DNA from: Pseudoxanthomonas winnipegensis | GTDB lineage: Bacteria > Pseudomonadota > Gammaproteobacteria > Xanthomonadales > Xanthomonadaceae | DNA: 64,000 bases | Assembly: GCF_004283755.1 (NCBI RefSeq) | Contig: NZ_SHMH01000007.1 | Span: 124,001-188,000 of the forward strand | Direction of reading: 5' to 3' | Part shown: positions 42,578 to 51,957 of the stretch, piece by piece | Position numbering within the stretch: position 1 is the stretch's first letter | Layout of the letters: each line of letters starts with the position of its first letter | Position numbers and translations under genes: made by a program | The notes under the pieces: generated by a model | Database searches by the model: none | What the model was told of the DNA's origin: nothing | The model's input: the letters and a program-made list of their open reading frames with translations, nothing else

Positions 42578-44968
42578 ATGTCGCACATCCGTTCCCGCAA
42601 GCACCTCCCGGGCGCCCGCCCGCTGACCGCCGCCGCCCTGGCCACCTCGCTGGCGCTGGCCCTGCCGGGCACCGCCCTGGCGACCGACGGGATCGACGCG
42701 CCGGGCGCGTCCGCCGACCAGCAGCGCGACCACGACCGGGACGAGCACGATGGCCAGCGCCATCACCGCGGCGACGCGCGCACCCTGGACAAGATCGACG
42801 TGCACGGCTCGCGCATCCAGGCCAAGGCCGTGGCCTCGCCCAAGTTCACCCAGCCGCTGCAGGACACGCCGCAGACCATCCAGGTGATCACCAGCGACCT
42901 GTTCAACCAGCAGGGCGCCACCACCCTGACCGAGGCGCTGCGCAACTCGCCCGGCGTGGGCGCGTTCTATGCCGGCGAAAACGGCAGCACCAACACCGGC
43001 GACGCCATCTACATGCGCGGCTTCGACAGCTCCAGCAGCATCTTCGTCGACGGCGTGCGCGACCTGGGTTCGATCTCGCGCGATGTGTTCAACATCGATC
43101 AGATCGAGGTCGAGAAGGGACCGGCGGGCACCGACAACGGCCGCAGCGCGCCGACCGGCGCGATCAACATGGTCAGCAAGCGCGCCACCCTGCACGATGC
43201 GGTCTCCGGCACGCTCTCCGGCGGCACCGACGATCAGCGCCGCGGCACGGCCGACTGGAGCCAGACGCTGGCCGGCGGCCTGGCGCTGCGCCTCAACGCG
43301 ATGTGGCAGGACAGCGATGTGCCCGGCCGCGACCACGTGGAGAACAAGCGCTGGGGCCTGGCGCCCTCGCTGGGCTTCAACCTGGACGGCGCCACGCGCG
43401 CATGGTTGAACCTGTACTACGTCAAGCAGGAGAACGTGCCGGACGGCTTCGTGCCGACCATCGGCCTACCGGGCTGGACGCCGCAGCCGGGCCTGGCGCA
43501 GCTGGCCGGCCACCCGGTCGATCCGGAGAACTTCTACGGCACGCGCCTGGACCACGACGATGTGGAAGCCAAGCAGGCGACCTTCATCCTCGAGCACGAC
43601 TTCTCCGACACGCTCAAGCTGACCAACACCGCGCGCTGGGGCGAGACGACGCAGGACTACCTGCTCAGCGCCTTCATGACCACCGGCGGCACGGCGGCCA
43701 ATCCCCTGGCCGGCAACGTCAAGTGGACCAATCCGGGCGACCTGTCCACCTACACGGTCGCGCGCAGCCTGCCGACCTTCAAGGACCAGCGCAACAAGAT
43801 CATCACCGACCAGCTCAATCTGCGCGCGGACTTCGCCACCGGCGCGATCGTGCACAACCTGAGCACCGGCCTGGAGCTGACCCGCGAGGAGCAGTTCAAC
43901 CGCAACTTCGGCACCACCGGCAGCCTGCCGGCGGCCAACCTCTACGACCCGGACTGGAATGCCGTCGGCACGCTGGCCTGGTACCACAACGGCACCGGCA
44001 GCTACGGCAAGACCGACACCGCCTCGGTGTACGCCTTCGACACGCTCAAGTTCGGCGAGAACTTCCTGCTGACCGGCGGCGTGCGCTTGGATCATTACAA
44101 GACCGAGTACCAGGCCAGCGCCATCTGCAACAACGGCACCGGCCGCAACGCGGTGCCGTGCAACGGCGCGCCGGTCGGCAGCGGCGTGACCACCGTGGAC
44201 ACCGACACCAGCGATACGCTGTTCAACTGGAAGCTCGGCGCGGTCTACAAGGCCGGCGATGCGGTCAGCCTGTACGCCAACTGGGCGCTGTCCCAGCAGC
44301 CGCCGGGCGGGGCCAACTTCGCCCTGGCCGCGGCCGACGGCGCGGCCAACAGCATCAATGCCGATCCGCAGAAGGCCAGGACCTTCGAGGTCGGCACCAA
44401 GTGGGCCGTGCTGGACAACCTGGCGCTGAACCTGGCGCTGTTCCAGACCGATGTGACCAACGAGATCAATGCCAACGTGCTGGACGAGTTCGGGCATCCG
44501 ACCCAGACCGGCGAGAAGAAGGTCAAGGGCGTTGAGCTCTCGGCGGTGGGCAATATCACCGACAACTGGAGCGTCTCGGCCGGCTACACCTCCATGTCGA
44601 CCAAGGTCACCGAGGGCCCGTCGATCAGCGCCGACGGCACGCCCAACCTGAGCTACACCCCGGACGACGCCTTCACCAGCTGGACCAGCTATCGCTTTCC
44701 GTTCGGCCTCACCATCGGCGGCGGCGTGCGCTACTCGGGCCAGATGCACCGCGGCAGCGACGGCGCGGTGGGCACGCCCAAGTACGCCAAGTCCTACACG
44801 GTGTACGACGCGGTGGTGTCCTACGACCTCTCGCGCAACTTCAGCCTGCGCCTGAACGGCTACAACCTGTTCGACAAGGACTACGTGGCGGCGATCAACA
44901 AGAGCGGCTACCGCTACACTCCCGGCACGCCGCGCACCTTCCTGCTCAGCGCGGACTTCCGCTTCTGA
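42578..44968 (+). CDS. TonB-dependent catecholate-type siderophore receptor (Fiu-like)
   Basis: 796 residues. Signal peptide (LTAAALATSLALALPGTALA), a His/Asp/Arg-rich stretch (DQQRDHDRDEHDGQRHHRGD) after cleavage, then plug domain (QPLQDTPQTIQVITSDLFNQQGATTLTEALRNSPGV; GDAIYMRGFDSSSSIFVDGVRD; IDQIEVEKGPAGTDNGRSAPTGAINMVSKR) and a 22-strand-type barrel ending LLSADFRF, the usual terminal Phe. The plug sequence matches the catecholate receptor Fiu family. The start ATG at 42578 gives a proper signal peptide; the longer upstream frame is noise. A terminator follows at 45029. Confidence 0.93.
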   Translation: MSHIRSRKHLPGARPLTAAALATSLALALPGTALATDGIDAPGASADQQRDHDRDEHDGQRHHRGDARTLDKIDVHGSRIQAKAVASPKFTQPLQDTPQTIQVITSDLFNQQGATTLTEALRNSPGVGAFYAGENGSTNTGDAIYMRGFDSSSSIFVDGVRDLGSISRDVFNIDQIEVEKGPAGTDNGRSAPTGAINMVSKRATLHDAVSGTLSGGTDDQRRGTADWSQTLAGGLALRLNAMWQDSDVPGRDHVENKRWGLAPSLGFNLDGATRAWLNLYYVKQENVPDGFVPTIGLPGWTPQPGLAQLAGHPVDPENFYGTRLDHDDVEAKQATFILEHDFSDTLKLTNTARWGETTQDYLLSAFMTTGGTAANPLAGNVKWTNPGDLSTYTVARSLPTFKDQRNKIITDQLNLRADFATGAIVHNLSTGLELTREEQFNRNFGTTGSLPAANLYDPDWNAVGTLAWYHNGTGSYGKTDTASVYAFDTLKFGENFLLTGGVRLDHYKTEYQASAICNNGTGRNAVPCNGAPVGSGVTTVDTDTSDTLFNWKLGAVYKAGDAVSLYANWALSQQPPGGANFALAAADGAANSINADPQKARTFEVGTKWAVLDNLALNLALFQTDVTNEINANVLDEFGHPTQTGEKKVKGVELSAVGNITDNWSVSAGYTSMSTKVTEGPSISADGTPNLSYTPDDAFTSWTSYRFPFGLTIGGGVRYSGQMHRGSDGAVGTPKYAKSYTVYDAVVSYDLSRNFSLRLNGYNLFDKDYVAAINKSGYRYTPGTPRTFLLSADFRF

Positions 44969-45028
44969 CGGGCCGGGCCTGACGCCGCTGGTCTGATGGC
45001 ACAAGACCGCCGGGCGACCGGCACTCCA

Positions 45029-45063
45029 GCACGGGAAGGCACGCCTTCCCGTGCGTCGTTTTA
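45029..45063 (+). terminator. Rho-independent terminator between receptor and piuC
   Basis: gcacgggaagg-cacg-ccttcccgtgc then gtcgtttta. It would limit read-through into piuC or act as an attenuator, since piuC has no clear Fur box of its own. Confidence 0.75.
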
Positions 45064-45075
45064 GGGAACCCTTCC

Positions 45076-45765
45076 ATGCTGCTGCACATCCCGCAGATTC
45101 TCGATGCCGATCAGGTCCGCCACATGCGGCAGGCCCTGGAAGCGGCCGAGTGGACCGACGGCCGCGAGACCGTCGGCGCGCAGGGCGCGAAGGTCAAACG
45201 CAACCAGCAGCTGCCCGACGCCTCGCCGCTGCGCGAGCAGCTGGGCCAGCAGGTGCTGGCCGCCCTGGAGCGCAATGCGCTGTACTTCGCCGCCGCCCTG
45301 CCCCTGCGCACGCTGCCGCCGCGCTTCAACCGCTACACCGGTGGCGGGGAGTACGGCTTCCACGTCGATGGTTCGGTGATGGCCGTGGACCGCCCGGGGC
45401 AGCCGCGCCAGCAGGTGCGCTCGGACCTGTCGTGCACGCTGTTCCTGTGCGAGCCGGACGAGTACGACGGCGGCGAACTGATCATCAGCGACACCTACGG
45501 CGAGCACGAGGTCAAGCTGCCGGCCGGCGACCTGATCCTGTATCCCTCCAGCAGCCTGCACAAGGTCACCCCGGTCACGCGCGGCGCGCGGCTGGCCTCG
45601 TTCTTCTGGGTGCAGAGCATGGTGCGCGACGAAGGCCGGCGCCGGCTGCTGCTGGAGATGGACACCGCCATCCAGCGGCTGACCGCCAGCGGCGGCGATG
45701 CGCAGGCGATCGTGCAGCTGACCGGCGTGTATCACAACCTGCTGCGCGGCTGGGCCGAGGTCTGA
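45076..45765 (+). CDS. piuC: Fe2+-dependent dioxygenase PiuC (PKHD-type hydroxylase)
   Basis: 229 residues. Double-stranded beta-helix Fe(II)/2-oxoglutarate oxygenase: HxD in [12 protein letters not shown], distal His in SSLHKVTPV and the 2-oxoglutarate Arg in [22 protein letters not shown] is the PiuC/PKHD signature. PiuC is regularly next to PiuA/Fiu-type receptors and is thought to process catecholate siderophores or related molecules; true substrate unknown. Starts 13 bp after the terminator at 45029-45063. Confidence 0.93.
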   Translation: MLLHIPQILDADQVRHMRQALEAAEWTDGRETVGAQGAKVKRNQQLPDASPLREQLGQQVLAALERNALYFAAALPLRTLPPRFNRYTGGGEYGFHVDGSVMAVDRPGQPRQQVRSDLSCTLFLCEPDEYDGGELIISDTYGEHEVKLPAGDLILYPSSSLHKVTPVTRGARLASFFWVQSMVRDEGRRRLLLEMDTAIQRLTASGGDAQAIVQLTGVYHNLLRGWAEV

Positions 45766-45811
45766 GTGGACTGCACGCTGGCCGGAAGGTCATCGAGGCG
45801 GCGCGGGATTT

Positions 45812-45831
45812 AATTGAGACCGATTCTCATT
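45812..45831 (+). promoter_or_regulatory. Fur-box-like site upstream of the PepSY operon
   Basis: aattgagaccgattctcatt, a near-perfect inverted repeat of the AATGAGAATcgATTCTCATT type, 56 bp before the TTG start of the PepSY gene. Confidence 0.72.
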
Positions 45832-45886
45832 CGTGGTGTAATGCCGCGCGCATTTCGTCTCTCCCGCTGCAACGGAACATCCCCAC

Positions 45887-46522
45887 TTGGCCCAGGCCGC
45901 CGACCCGCTCTCCACGCAGCAACGCCGCGGCTTCTGGCTGCGCACGCTGCATCAGTGGCACTGGATCAGTTCGGCGATCTGCCTGATCGGCATGCTGCTG
46001 TTCGCCGCCACCGGCATCACGCTCAACCACGCGGCCAGCATCGAGGCCAAGCCGCAGATCGTGCATCGCAGCGCCACCCTGCCGCCGGCGCTGCGCCAGG
46101 CCCTGGGCACGCGCGAGGACGGCAATGCGCCGCTGCCGCGCGTGGTCGGCGACTGGATCGAAGGCGAGCTGGACATCAGCCTGTCCGGGCGCCAGGGCGA
46201 GTGGTCGGCCGATGAGGTCTATGTCTCCCTGCCGCGCCCCGGCGGCGATGCCTGGCTCAGCCTGGACCGCGCCAGCGGCGCGATCGAATACGAATCCACG
46301 CGCCGCGGCTGGATCTCGCTGTTCAACGACCTGCACAAGGGCCGCAACGCGGGCACGGCCTGGAGCTGGTTCCTGGATCTGTTCGCGGTGGCCTGTCTGG
46401 TGTTCTGCATCACCGGCCTGCTGTTGCTGCAGCTGCATGCCGGCCAGCGCCGCATGACCTGGCCGATGGTCGGCTTAGGGCTGGTGGTGCCGCTGCTGCT
46501 GGCGCTGATCTTCATTCACTGA
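45887..46522 (+). CDS. PepSY-associated membrane protein
   Basis: 211 residues. TTG start preceded by acggaac (weak ribosome site). N-terminal region with LRTLHQWHWISSAICLIGMLLFAATGITLNH, the first helix carrying His that in PepSY_TM proteins can bind haem; periplasmic domain with LPRVVGDWIEGELDISLSG.. and a PepSY-like half (VYVSLPRPGGDAWLSLDRASGAIEYES); HKGRNAGTAWSWFLDLFAVACLVFCITGLLLLQLH forms helix two and a third ends at LALIFIH. Such proteins pass electrons across the inner membrane in iron reduction. First gene of a five-gene run. Confidence 0.88.
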   Translation: MAQAADPLSTQQRRGFWLRTLHQWHWISSAICLIGMLLFAATGITLNHAASIEAKPQIVHRSATLPPALRQALGTREDGNAPLPRVVGDWIEGELDISLSGRQGEWSADEVYVSLPRPGGDAWLSLDRASGAIEYESTRRGWISLFNDLHKGRNAGTAWSWFLDLFAVACLVFCITGLLLLQLHAGQRRMTWPMVGLGLVVPLLLALIFIH

Positions 46523-46547
46523 CCTTTCCCCACAGGACTTGCGTGCC

Positions 46548-47075
46548 ATGACCAAGACCGTCCCGATCACCCTGACCTTCGCGCTCAGCGGCCTGCTGAC
46601 CGTGCCGGCGTCCGCCGCCACCATGCAGGTCAAGGTCGAGATCCCCAAGCTCAACGTCGCCGAGTACCACCGCCCCTACGTGGCGGTGTACGTGGAAGGC
46701 GCCGACGGCAAGGCCGCGACCAACCTGGCGGTCTGGTACCAGAACACCGACACCAAGGAAGGCCACGGCACCAAGTGGCTGCCCGACCTGCGCCAGTGGT
46801 GGCGCAAGTCCGGCCGCAGCCTGGACCTGCCGATCGACGGCGTGACCGGCCCGACCCGCCCGGCCGGCGTGCAGACGCTGGACTTCGCCGGCGGCAGCCC
46901 GCAGCTGTCCGGCCTCGCTCCGGGCAGCTACACGCTGGTGGTCGAGGCCGCACGCGAAGTCGGCGGCCGCGAGCTGCTCAAGATCCCTTTCACCTGGCCG
47001 GCCACCGCCGCGCAGTCGGGCAAGGCGCAGGGCGCCTCCGAACTGGGCGCGGTGTCGCTGACGATCAAGCCCTGA
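46548..47075 (+). CDS. DUF2271 exported protein, possible FMN acceptor
   Basis: 175 residues. Signal peptide ([21 protein letters not shown]) then DUF2271: [79 protein letters not shown]. The stretch D97-G-V-T-G-P-T103 resembles the ApbE flavinylation motif (D-x-x-S/T-G-A-S/T), in which FMN is esterified to the last Thr or Ser; here Pro replaces Ala. An ApbE gene follows two genes on. ATG at 46548 with cagga upstream; a TTG at 46539 is less likely. Ends 48 bp before the DUF4198 gene. Confidence 0.85.
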   Translation: MTKTVPITLTFALSGLLTVPASAATMQVKVEIPKLNVAEYHRPYVAVYVEGADGKAATNLAVWYQNTDTKEGHGTKWLPDLRQWWRKSGRSLDLPIDGVTGPTRPAGVQTLDFAGGSPQLSGLAPGSYTLVVEAAREVGGRELLKIPFTWPATAAQSGKAQGASELGAVSLTIKP

Positions 47076-47122
47076 CCCCCGATCCGCCGTCGTTCTTCGC
47101 ACACGCAACCGGAGCATCCCGC

Positions 47123-47935
47123 ATGAAGCGTTCCCTGACCCTGGCGCTGGCCCTGGCCGCCGCCGTCACCTCCTTCTCCGCCGCCGCGCACAAGCAGTGG
47201 CTGCTGCCCTCGGGCACGACCTTCTCGGGCAGCGATCCGTGGGTGAGCGTGGATGCGGCGGTGTCCAACGACCTGTTCTATTTCGAACACGTGCCGATGC
47301 GCCTGGACGATCTAGTGATCACCGCGCCGGACGGCTCGACCGTCAAGCCGGAGAACGCCTCCACCGGCAAGTACCGCAGCGTGTTCGACGTGGAGCTCAA
47401 GCAGGAGGGCACCTATCGCATCGCCTCGGTCAGCAGCGGGCTGTTCGCCAGCTACGAGACCGCCGATGGCGAGCGCAAGCGCTGGCGCGGCGACGCGGCC
47501 AAGTTCGCCGCCGAGGTGCCGAAGAACGCCAAGAACCTGCAGGTCTCGCAGATGGCCTCGCGCGTGGAGACCTTCGTCACCCATGGCGCCCCCACCGCCA
47601 CCGCGCTCAAGCCCAGCGGCGTGGGCCTGGAACTGGTGCCGGTGACCGCGCCCAGCGACTTGGTCGCCGGCGAGGCGGCCAGCTTCAAGCTGGTGCTGGA
47701 CGGCAAGCCGGCGCCGAACGTGGAGGTCACCGTGATCCGCGGCGGCACCCGCTATCGCAATGCGCAGGAAGAGATCAAGGCCAGGACCGACGCGCAGGGC
47801 GCCTTCTCCGTGACCTGGCCGGACGCGGGCATGTACTGGCTCAACGCCAGCAGCGAGGACGACAAGACCTCGCTGCCGCAGGCCAAGCAGCGCCGCCTCA
47901 ACTACGTGGCCACGCTGGAAGTGATGCCGCAGTAA
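47123..47935 (+). CDS. DUF4198 exported protein
   Basis: 270 residues. Signal peptide [22 protein letters not shown], mature start HKQWLLPS: the His right after cleavage is a family trait (as in the NikK-type metal proteins, where the N-terminal His can bind metal). Two beta-sandwich regions follow: [32 protein letters not shown] and [27 protein letters not shown] with an Ig-like carboxypeptidase-regulatory shape. Role in periplasmic metal handling is likely by family. Spacing implies operon membership. Confidence 0.87.
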   Translation: MKRSLTLALALAAAVTSFSAAAHKQWLLPSGTTFSGSDPWVSVDAAVSNDLFYFEHVPMRLDDLVITAPDGSTVKPENASTGKYRSVFDVELKQEGTYRIASVSSGLFASYETADGERKRWRGDAAKFAAEVPKNAKNLQVSQMASRVETFVTHGAPTATALKPSGVGLELVPVTAPSDLVAGEAASFKLVLDGKPAPNVEVTVIRGGTRYRNAQEEIKARTDAQGAFSVTWPDAGMYWLNASSEDDKTSLPQAKQRRLNYVATLEVMPQ

Positions 47936-47998
47936 GCCGCGATGGGCGCATGGCGCGGATGCGCCTGCGCCCTGTCTGTCCCGAGCTCCCGCCTTCGC

Positions 47999-48970
47999 AT
48001 GGTTGCCGTCGTCGCCACTCCCCTCGAACTGGCCCGCCTGGGTGGACAGACCATGGGCACGACCTGGTCGGCGCGCGTGGTGGTCGCGGCCGGCGCCGAC
48101 CTGCATCGCCTGCACGATGCGCTGCAGGCGCAGCTGGACCGCGTGGTCGCGCAGATGAGTACCTGGGAGACGGGCTCGGACCTGAGCCGCTTCAACCGCG
48201 CCGCGGCCGGGACCTGGCATACGCTGCCGGCCGATTTCGCCACGGTGATGGAGGCGGCGCTGCGCATCGCACGCGCCAGCGATGGCGCCTTCGATCCGGC
48301 CTGCGGCGCGCTGGTCCAGGCCTGGGGATTCGGCGCCGGAGCAGGCCTGCCTGGCCGCCCCGCCGATCGCGCCCTGCAGCAGGTGCGCCAGCGCCCCGGC
48401 TGGCGCGACCTGGAATGGCGCGCGCAGGGGGCGCAGCTGCTGCAGCCCGGCGGCGCGCAGCTGGACCTGTCGGCCATCGCCAAGGGCTATGCGGTCGATC
48501 TGCTGCTGGACACGCTGCACGCGCGCGGCCTGCGCGATGCGCTGGTGGAAGTCGGCGGCGAGCTCGCCGGCCGCGGTCGCAAGCCCGATGGCACGCCCTG
48601 GCGCGTGCTGGTCGAGACCGGTGCCGACGAGGACGGCGGCCTGCCGCCGCGCGTGCTGGCGCTCAAGGCCTGTGCGGTGGCGACCTCGGGCGATCGCTGG
48701 CACCGCTTCGAACAGGACGGCACGCGCTATTCGCACACCCTCGACCCGCGCCGCGGCCGTCCGGTCGAACAGGCCGCGGCCGCGGTCAGCGTGCTGGCCG
48801 CCACGGCGATGGAGGCCGACGCCTGGGCCACCGCGCTGACGGTGATGGGATGGGAGGCAGGACTGGCGTTCGCGCGTGCGCATGGGTTGGCGGCGCGCTT
48901 CGTGGTGCGCGGCGCGCAGGGCGCCAGCGAGCACACGACGCCGCAGTTCGAGGCCGCGCTGGCGGCATGA
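47999..48970 (+). CDS. apbE: FAD:protein FMN transferase ApbE
   Basis: About 323 residues. ApbE transfers FMN from FAD onto Ser/Thr of target proteins. Motifs: GGQTMGTTWSARV, VVAQMSTWETGSDLSRFNRA, ASDGAFDPACGALVQAWGFG, LDLSAIAKGYAVDLLLDTL, VEVGGELAGRG, GTRYSHTLDPRRGRP and VSVLAATAMEADAWATALTVMG (Mg site). No signal peptide or lipobox is visible from either start (47999 or 47942), so it may act on pre-export targets or need a different start. Likely targets in the operon: DUF2271 or PepSY protein. Stop overlaps the flavoreductase start. Confidence 0.9.
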   Translation: MVAVVATPLELARLGGQTMGTTWSARVVVAAGADLHRLHDALQAQLDRVVAQMSTWETGSDLSRFNRAAAGTWHTLPADFATVMEAALRIARASDGAFDPACGALVQAWGFGAGAGLPGRPADRALQQVRQRPGWRDLEWRAQGAQLLQPGGAQLDLSAIAKGYAVDLLLDTLHARGLRDALVEVGGELAGRGRKPDGTPWRVLVETGADEDGGLPPRVLALKACAVATSGDRWHRFEQDGTRYSHTLDPRRGRPVEQAAAAVSVLAATAMEADAWATALTVMGWEAGLAFARAHGLAARFVVRGAQGASEHTTPQFEAALAA

Positions 48971-50592
48971 GCGCACTGCCGCGTCCTGCGATCCCGCGCG
49001 CCGCCTGGGGCAATGCTCTGGTGCTCGCAGCTCTGGCGGCGCTGGCGGCGGCGCTGTTCGCCTGGCAGCCGGGCACCTGGTGGCCGGGCGCGCCGCGTCC
49101 GTCGCGCTGGCTCTGGGCCGGTGCCAGCCTGGCCGCGTATGCCGGCTTCACCGGCTGGATCCTGTGGCGCACGCGGCGCACGCCGGCCACGCCGGCCAGC
49201 GCCATCGGCACCGACACGGTGCTCGTCGCATATGCGAGTCAGACAGGCTTCGCGCTGCAGTTGGCGCAGCGCACCGCGCAGTCGCTGGAGCAGGCCGGCA
49301 CGCCGGTGCACCTGCTCGACCTGGCCGCGCTGGATGGCGCGCGGCTGGCCCGCTACCGGCGCGCGCTGTTCGTGGTCAGCACCACCGGCGAAGGCGATCC
49401 GCCGGAGCCGGCGCTGGGCTTCGTGCGCGACGTGCTGGCGCGGCCGGCCGCCCTGGCAGACCTGCAGTACGCCGTGCTGGCTTTGGGCGATGCGACCTAT
49501 GCGCAGTTCTGCGCCTTCGGCCGGCAGCTGGATGCGTGGCTGCGCACGCATGGCGCACGGCCGCTGTTCGACCGGGTCGAGGTCGACAACGCCGACCAGG
49601 CGTCGCTGCGCCACTGGCAGCATCACCTCTCGCTGCTGACCGGCGATGCGGACCTGCGCGACTGGAGCGCGCCGCGTTACCAGGCCTGGACCCTGACCGA
49701 GCGCGCGTTGCGCAACCCCGGCAGCGTCGGCGGTCCGGTCTATCACCTGGCCCTGACGCCGCCAGAGGCGATGCCGGACTGGCAGGCCGGCGACCTGGTC
49801 GAGATCGGCCCCCGCCATGCACCGGCGACGGTCGCGGCCTGGCTGCAGGCGCACGGCGTGGACGGCGGCACGAAGGTGCGCGTGGACGATCAGGACACCG
49901 CCTTGGCCGACGTGCTCGCCTCGCGCCAGCTGCCCGACAGCGTGCAGGCCGGGACCGGCCCGCAGGCGCTGATCGAGACGCTGGCGCCGCTGCCGCACCG
50001 CGAGTACTCCATCGCCTCGCTGCCCACCGACGGCGCGCTGCACCTGCTGCTGCGCCGCATGCAGCGCCCCGACGGCAGCCCGGGCCTGGCCAGCGGCTGG
50101 CTATGCGATCACGCCCCGATCGGCGCACCGATCGCGCTGCGGCTGCGCGCCAATCCCAACTTCCATCCACCCGCGGCGGACGTGCCGCTGATCCTGATCG
50201 GCAACGGCACCGGCATCGCCGGCCTGCGCGCGCTGCTCAAGGCCCGCATCGCGCAGGGCGCGCGCCGCAACTGGCTGCTGTTCGGCGAGCGCCAGCGCGA
50301 CCACGACCTGCATTACCGCGAGGATCTGGTGGTCTGGCAGGACGATGGCTGGCTCGAGCGGATGGACCTAGCGTTCTCGCGCGACCCGGGCGGACACCAT
50401 TACGTGCAGGACGCGCTGCGGGCCGCGGGGGAGCCCCTGCAGGCCTGGGTGCGCGACGGCGCGGCGCTCTACATCTGCGGCAGCCTGGACGGCATGGCCC
50501 CGGGCGTGGACGCGGTGCTGCGCGAGGTGTTGGGCGATGAGACGTTCGAGTCGCTGCGCCTGCAGGGACGCTATCGCCGCGACGTCTACTGA
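48967..50592 (+). CDS. membrane flavoreductase (flavodoxin-FAD/NADPH), sulfite-reductase alpha-like
   Basis: 541 residues. Two N-terminal membrane helices (GNALVLAALAALAAALFAW; WLWAGASLAAYAGFTGWILW), then a flavodoxin domain (LVAYASQTGFALQLA, VVSTTGEGDPPEPA), and a CPR-like FAD/NADPH reductase: REYSIASLP (FAD), SGWLCDHAPIGAPIALRLRANPNFHPP, ILIGNGTGIAGLRALLKAR (NADPH), LLFGERQRDHDLHYREDL, C-terminal YICGSLDGMAPGVDAVL. It moves electrons from NADPH via FAD and FMN, presumably to the PepSY membrane protein or a ferric chelate. ATGA overlap with apbE; its last 7 bp overlap the convergent hutD-like gene. Confidence 0.92.
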   Translation: MSALPRPAIPRAAWGNALVLAALAALAAALFAWQPGTWWPGAPRPSRWLWAGASLAAYAGFTGWILWRTRRTPATPASAIGTDTVLVAYASQTGFALQLAQRTAQSLEQAGTPVHLLDLAALDGARLARYRRALFVVSTTGEGDPPEPALGFVRDVLARPAALADLQYAVLALGDATYAQFCAFGRQLDAWLRTHGARPLFDRVEVDNADQASLRHWQHHLSLLTGDADLRDWSAPRYQAWTLTERALRNPGSVGGPVYHLALTPPEAMPDWQAGDLVEIGPRHAPATVAAWLQAHGVDGGTKVRVDDQDTALADVLASRQLPDSVQAGTGPQALIETLAPLPHREYSIASLPTDGALHLLLRRMQRPDGSPGLASGWLCDHAPIGAPIALRLRANPNFHPPAADVPLILIGNGTGIAGLRALLKARIAQGARRNWLLFGERQRDHDLHYREDLVVWQDDGWLERMDLAFSRDPGGHHYVQDALRAAGEPLQAWVRDGAALYICGSLDGMAPGVDAVLREVLGDETFESLRLQGRYRRDVY

Positions 50593-51191
50593 GAATCGTC
50601 GGAGGCGTCGCGCGTGGTGAACTTCACCGCGATCAGCTCGCCGCCGCCCTCCAGCGCATAGCGCGTGCGGCCCGGCGCGCCATACAGCAGCGCGCTGTCG
50701 CCGCTCCACAGCGGCGGAAGGCCGCTGGCCGCATCGAAACGCGCCTGCCCGCCGATCAGGTGGATCGCCCAATGCGTTCGCGCATCGGCGAAGAACAGCA
50801 TCGGCCCGACCAGCGGCCGCAGCAGCAGCTCGGCCTGCAGCGCCTCCGGGCGCCACATCAGGTTGAAGTCGTGCGTGGGCCCGTCGAGCAGCTCGCCACG
50901 CACGCCGCGTGCGCCGCTGAAGCGCAGCCGGTCGTGCGGCGGATGCAGGGTGACCTGCTCACCGTCCTCGAAGCACAGCCGCAGCCCCTGACCACGCAGC
51001 AGCACCAGCTCGCGTTCGATGCCGGGAAACGGCGAGAACGGCGCGTCGCGCTCGATCTCGGCGATGGACAGGCGCCAGTCCCAGTCCTGATCGTCGCGCC
51101 CGCCGGTGGCGATCTGGCGCGTCCAGCCGAGCTGATTGCGCCAGCGTTCGCGGCGGTACTCGTTGGCGGGGATGACGCGACTGGTCGGCAT
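50586..51191 (-). CDS. hutD: HutD family protein
   Basis: 201 residues, cupin-like double half, no signal peptide. MPTSRVIPANEYRRERWRNQLGWTRQIA, DWDWRLSIAEIERDAPFSPFPGIERELVLLRGQGL and GPTHDFNLMWRP are the family landmarks (NxGGxT-like region; W-R-x-S-x-A; H-DFNVM). HutD genes often sit in histidine-use clusters but their biochemical role is unclear; no hut genes are here, so the link is weak. Convergent with the flavoreductase gene. Confidence 0.88.
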   Translation of the reverse strand: MPTSRVIPANEYRRERWRNQLGWTRQIATGGRDDQDWDWRLSIAEIERDAPFSPFPGIERELVLLRGQGLRLCFEDGEQVTLHPPHDRLRFSGARGVRGELLDGPTHDFNLMWRPEALQAELLLRPLVGPMLFFADARTHWAIHLIGGQARFDAASGLPPLWSGDSALLYGAPGRTRYALEGGGELIAVKFTTRDASDDSQ

Positions 51192-51275
51192 GGCCGCAGG
51201 GAGCGTGGACGGGGCGCCAGTCTAGAGCGTGCGCTGCCTTGGGATTGCAGGCACTGGCCTTTTCGGCACGCAGAA

Positions 51276-51312
51276 AAGGAAACCGCCCGGGTGCGTGCGG
51301 CGCACCCGGGCG
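51276..51312 (-). terminator. Rho-independent terminator of the ComEA-like gene
   Basis: Minus strand: ccgcccgggtgcg-ccgcac-gcacccgggcgg then tttccttttc. The remainder of 51192-51476 shows nothing else. Confidence 0.8.
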
Positions 51313-51476
51313 GCGGTACATCCCTGTCGGCATCGTGCCCAGCTTGCTGGCGTCCTGCCCTGCCCTCGTCAACGGGCTACGTCCTTGTCGGCGTCCATGC
51401 CTGCCACGCAGCGTCCTGCCCGTCAGACCGAAGCGATGCATCCGGCACCGCTTCGCCCCGTGACCATGCTTGCCTT

Positions 51477-51815
51477 CTAGCGGCGGGTGACCGGCTTGGC
51501 CGGTGCAGCCGCGGCGGAAGGCCTCTTCGGTGCGGCCGCCGAGCGACCCACCTCGATCCGATCGCGATTCTTCTCCACCGTCTTCAGGCCGATGCCCTTG
51601 ACCATCGCCAGCTCCTCGGCGCTCTTGAACGGGCCGTTGGCCTTGCGGTAGTCGACGATGGCCTGCGCCTTGCTGGCGCCCACGTTCAACAGCGTGGCGT
51701 CCAGGGCGGCCGCATCGGCCGTGTTGATGTTGACGCGGCTTTCGGCGGCGAAGGCGCCGGCCGACAAGGCCAGCGACAGGATCAGCGATTTGATCAGGAT
51801 CGAAACGGGTTTCAT
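51477..51815 (-). CDS. exported helix-hairpin-helix (ComEA-like) protein
   Basis: 112 residues. Signal peptide (MKPVSILIKSLILSLALSAGAFAAE), then paired HhH motifs: VNINTADAAALDATLLNVGASKAQAIVDYRKANGPFKSAEELAMVKGIGLKTVEKNRDRI, the ComEA C-terminal pattern that binds double-stranded DNA without specificity during natural transformation. A Pro/Ala/Lys-rich tail follows (APKRPSAAAAPAKPVTRR). Unlike Bacillus ComEA it is periplasmic, not membrane-anchored, which is usual in Gram-negatives. A palindrome lies 143 bp upstream. Confidence 0.9.
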   Translation of the reverse strand: MKPVSILIKSLILSLALSAGAFAAESRVNINTADAAALDATLLNVGASKAQAIVDYRKANGPFKSAEELAMVKGIGLKTVEKNRDRIEVGRSAAAPKRPSAAAAPAKPVTRR

Positions 51816-51957
51816 GGCGACACTCCTTGTGCGATGAGGATGGTTGTGCCGGGGCGGTTCCCTACGCCTTACCGGTGCAGCCAGTCTCCTCCCTCCTCGC
51901 ACCGCCACGATATCGGCGCAGCGCCTCCACGGCTGCCGGGCAACACCCCGTCGGCGT

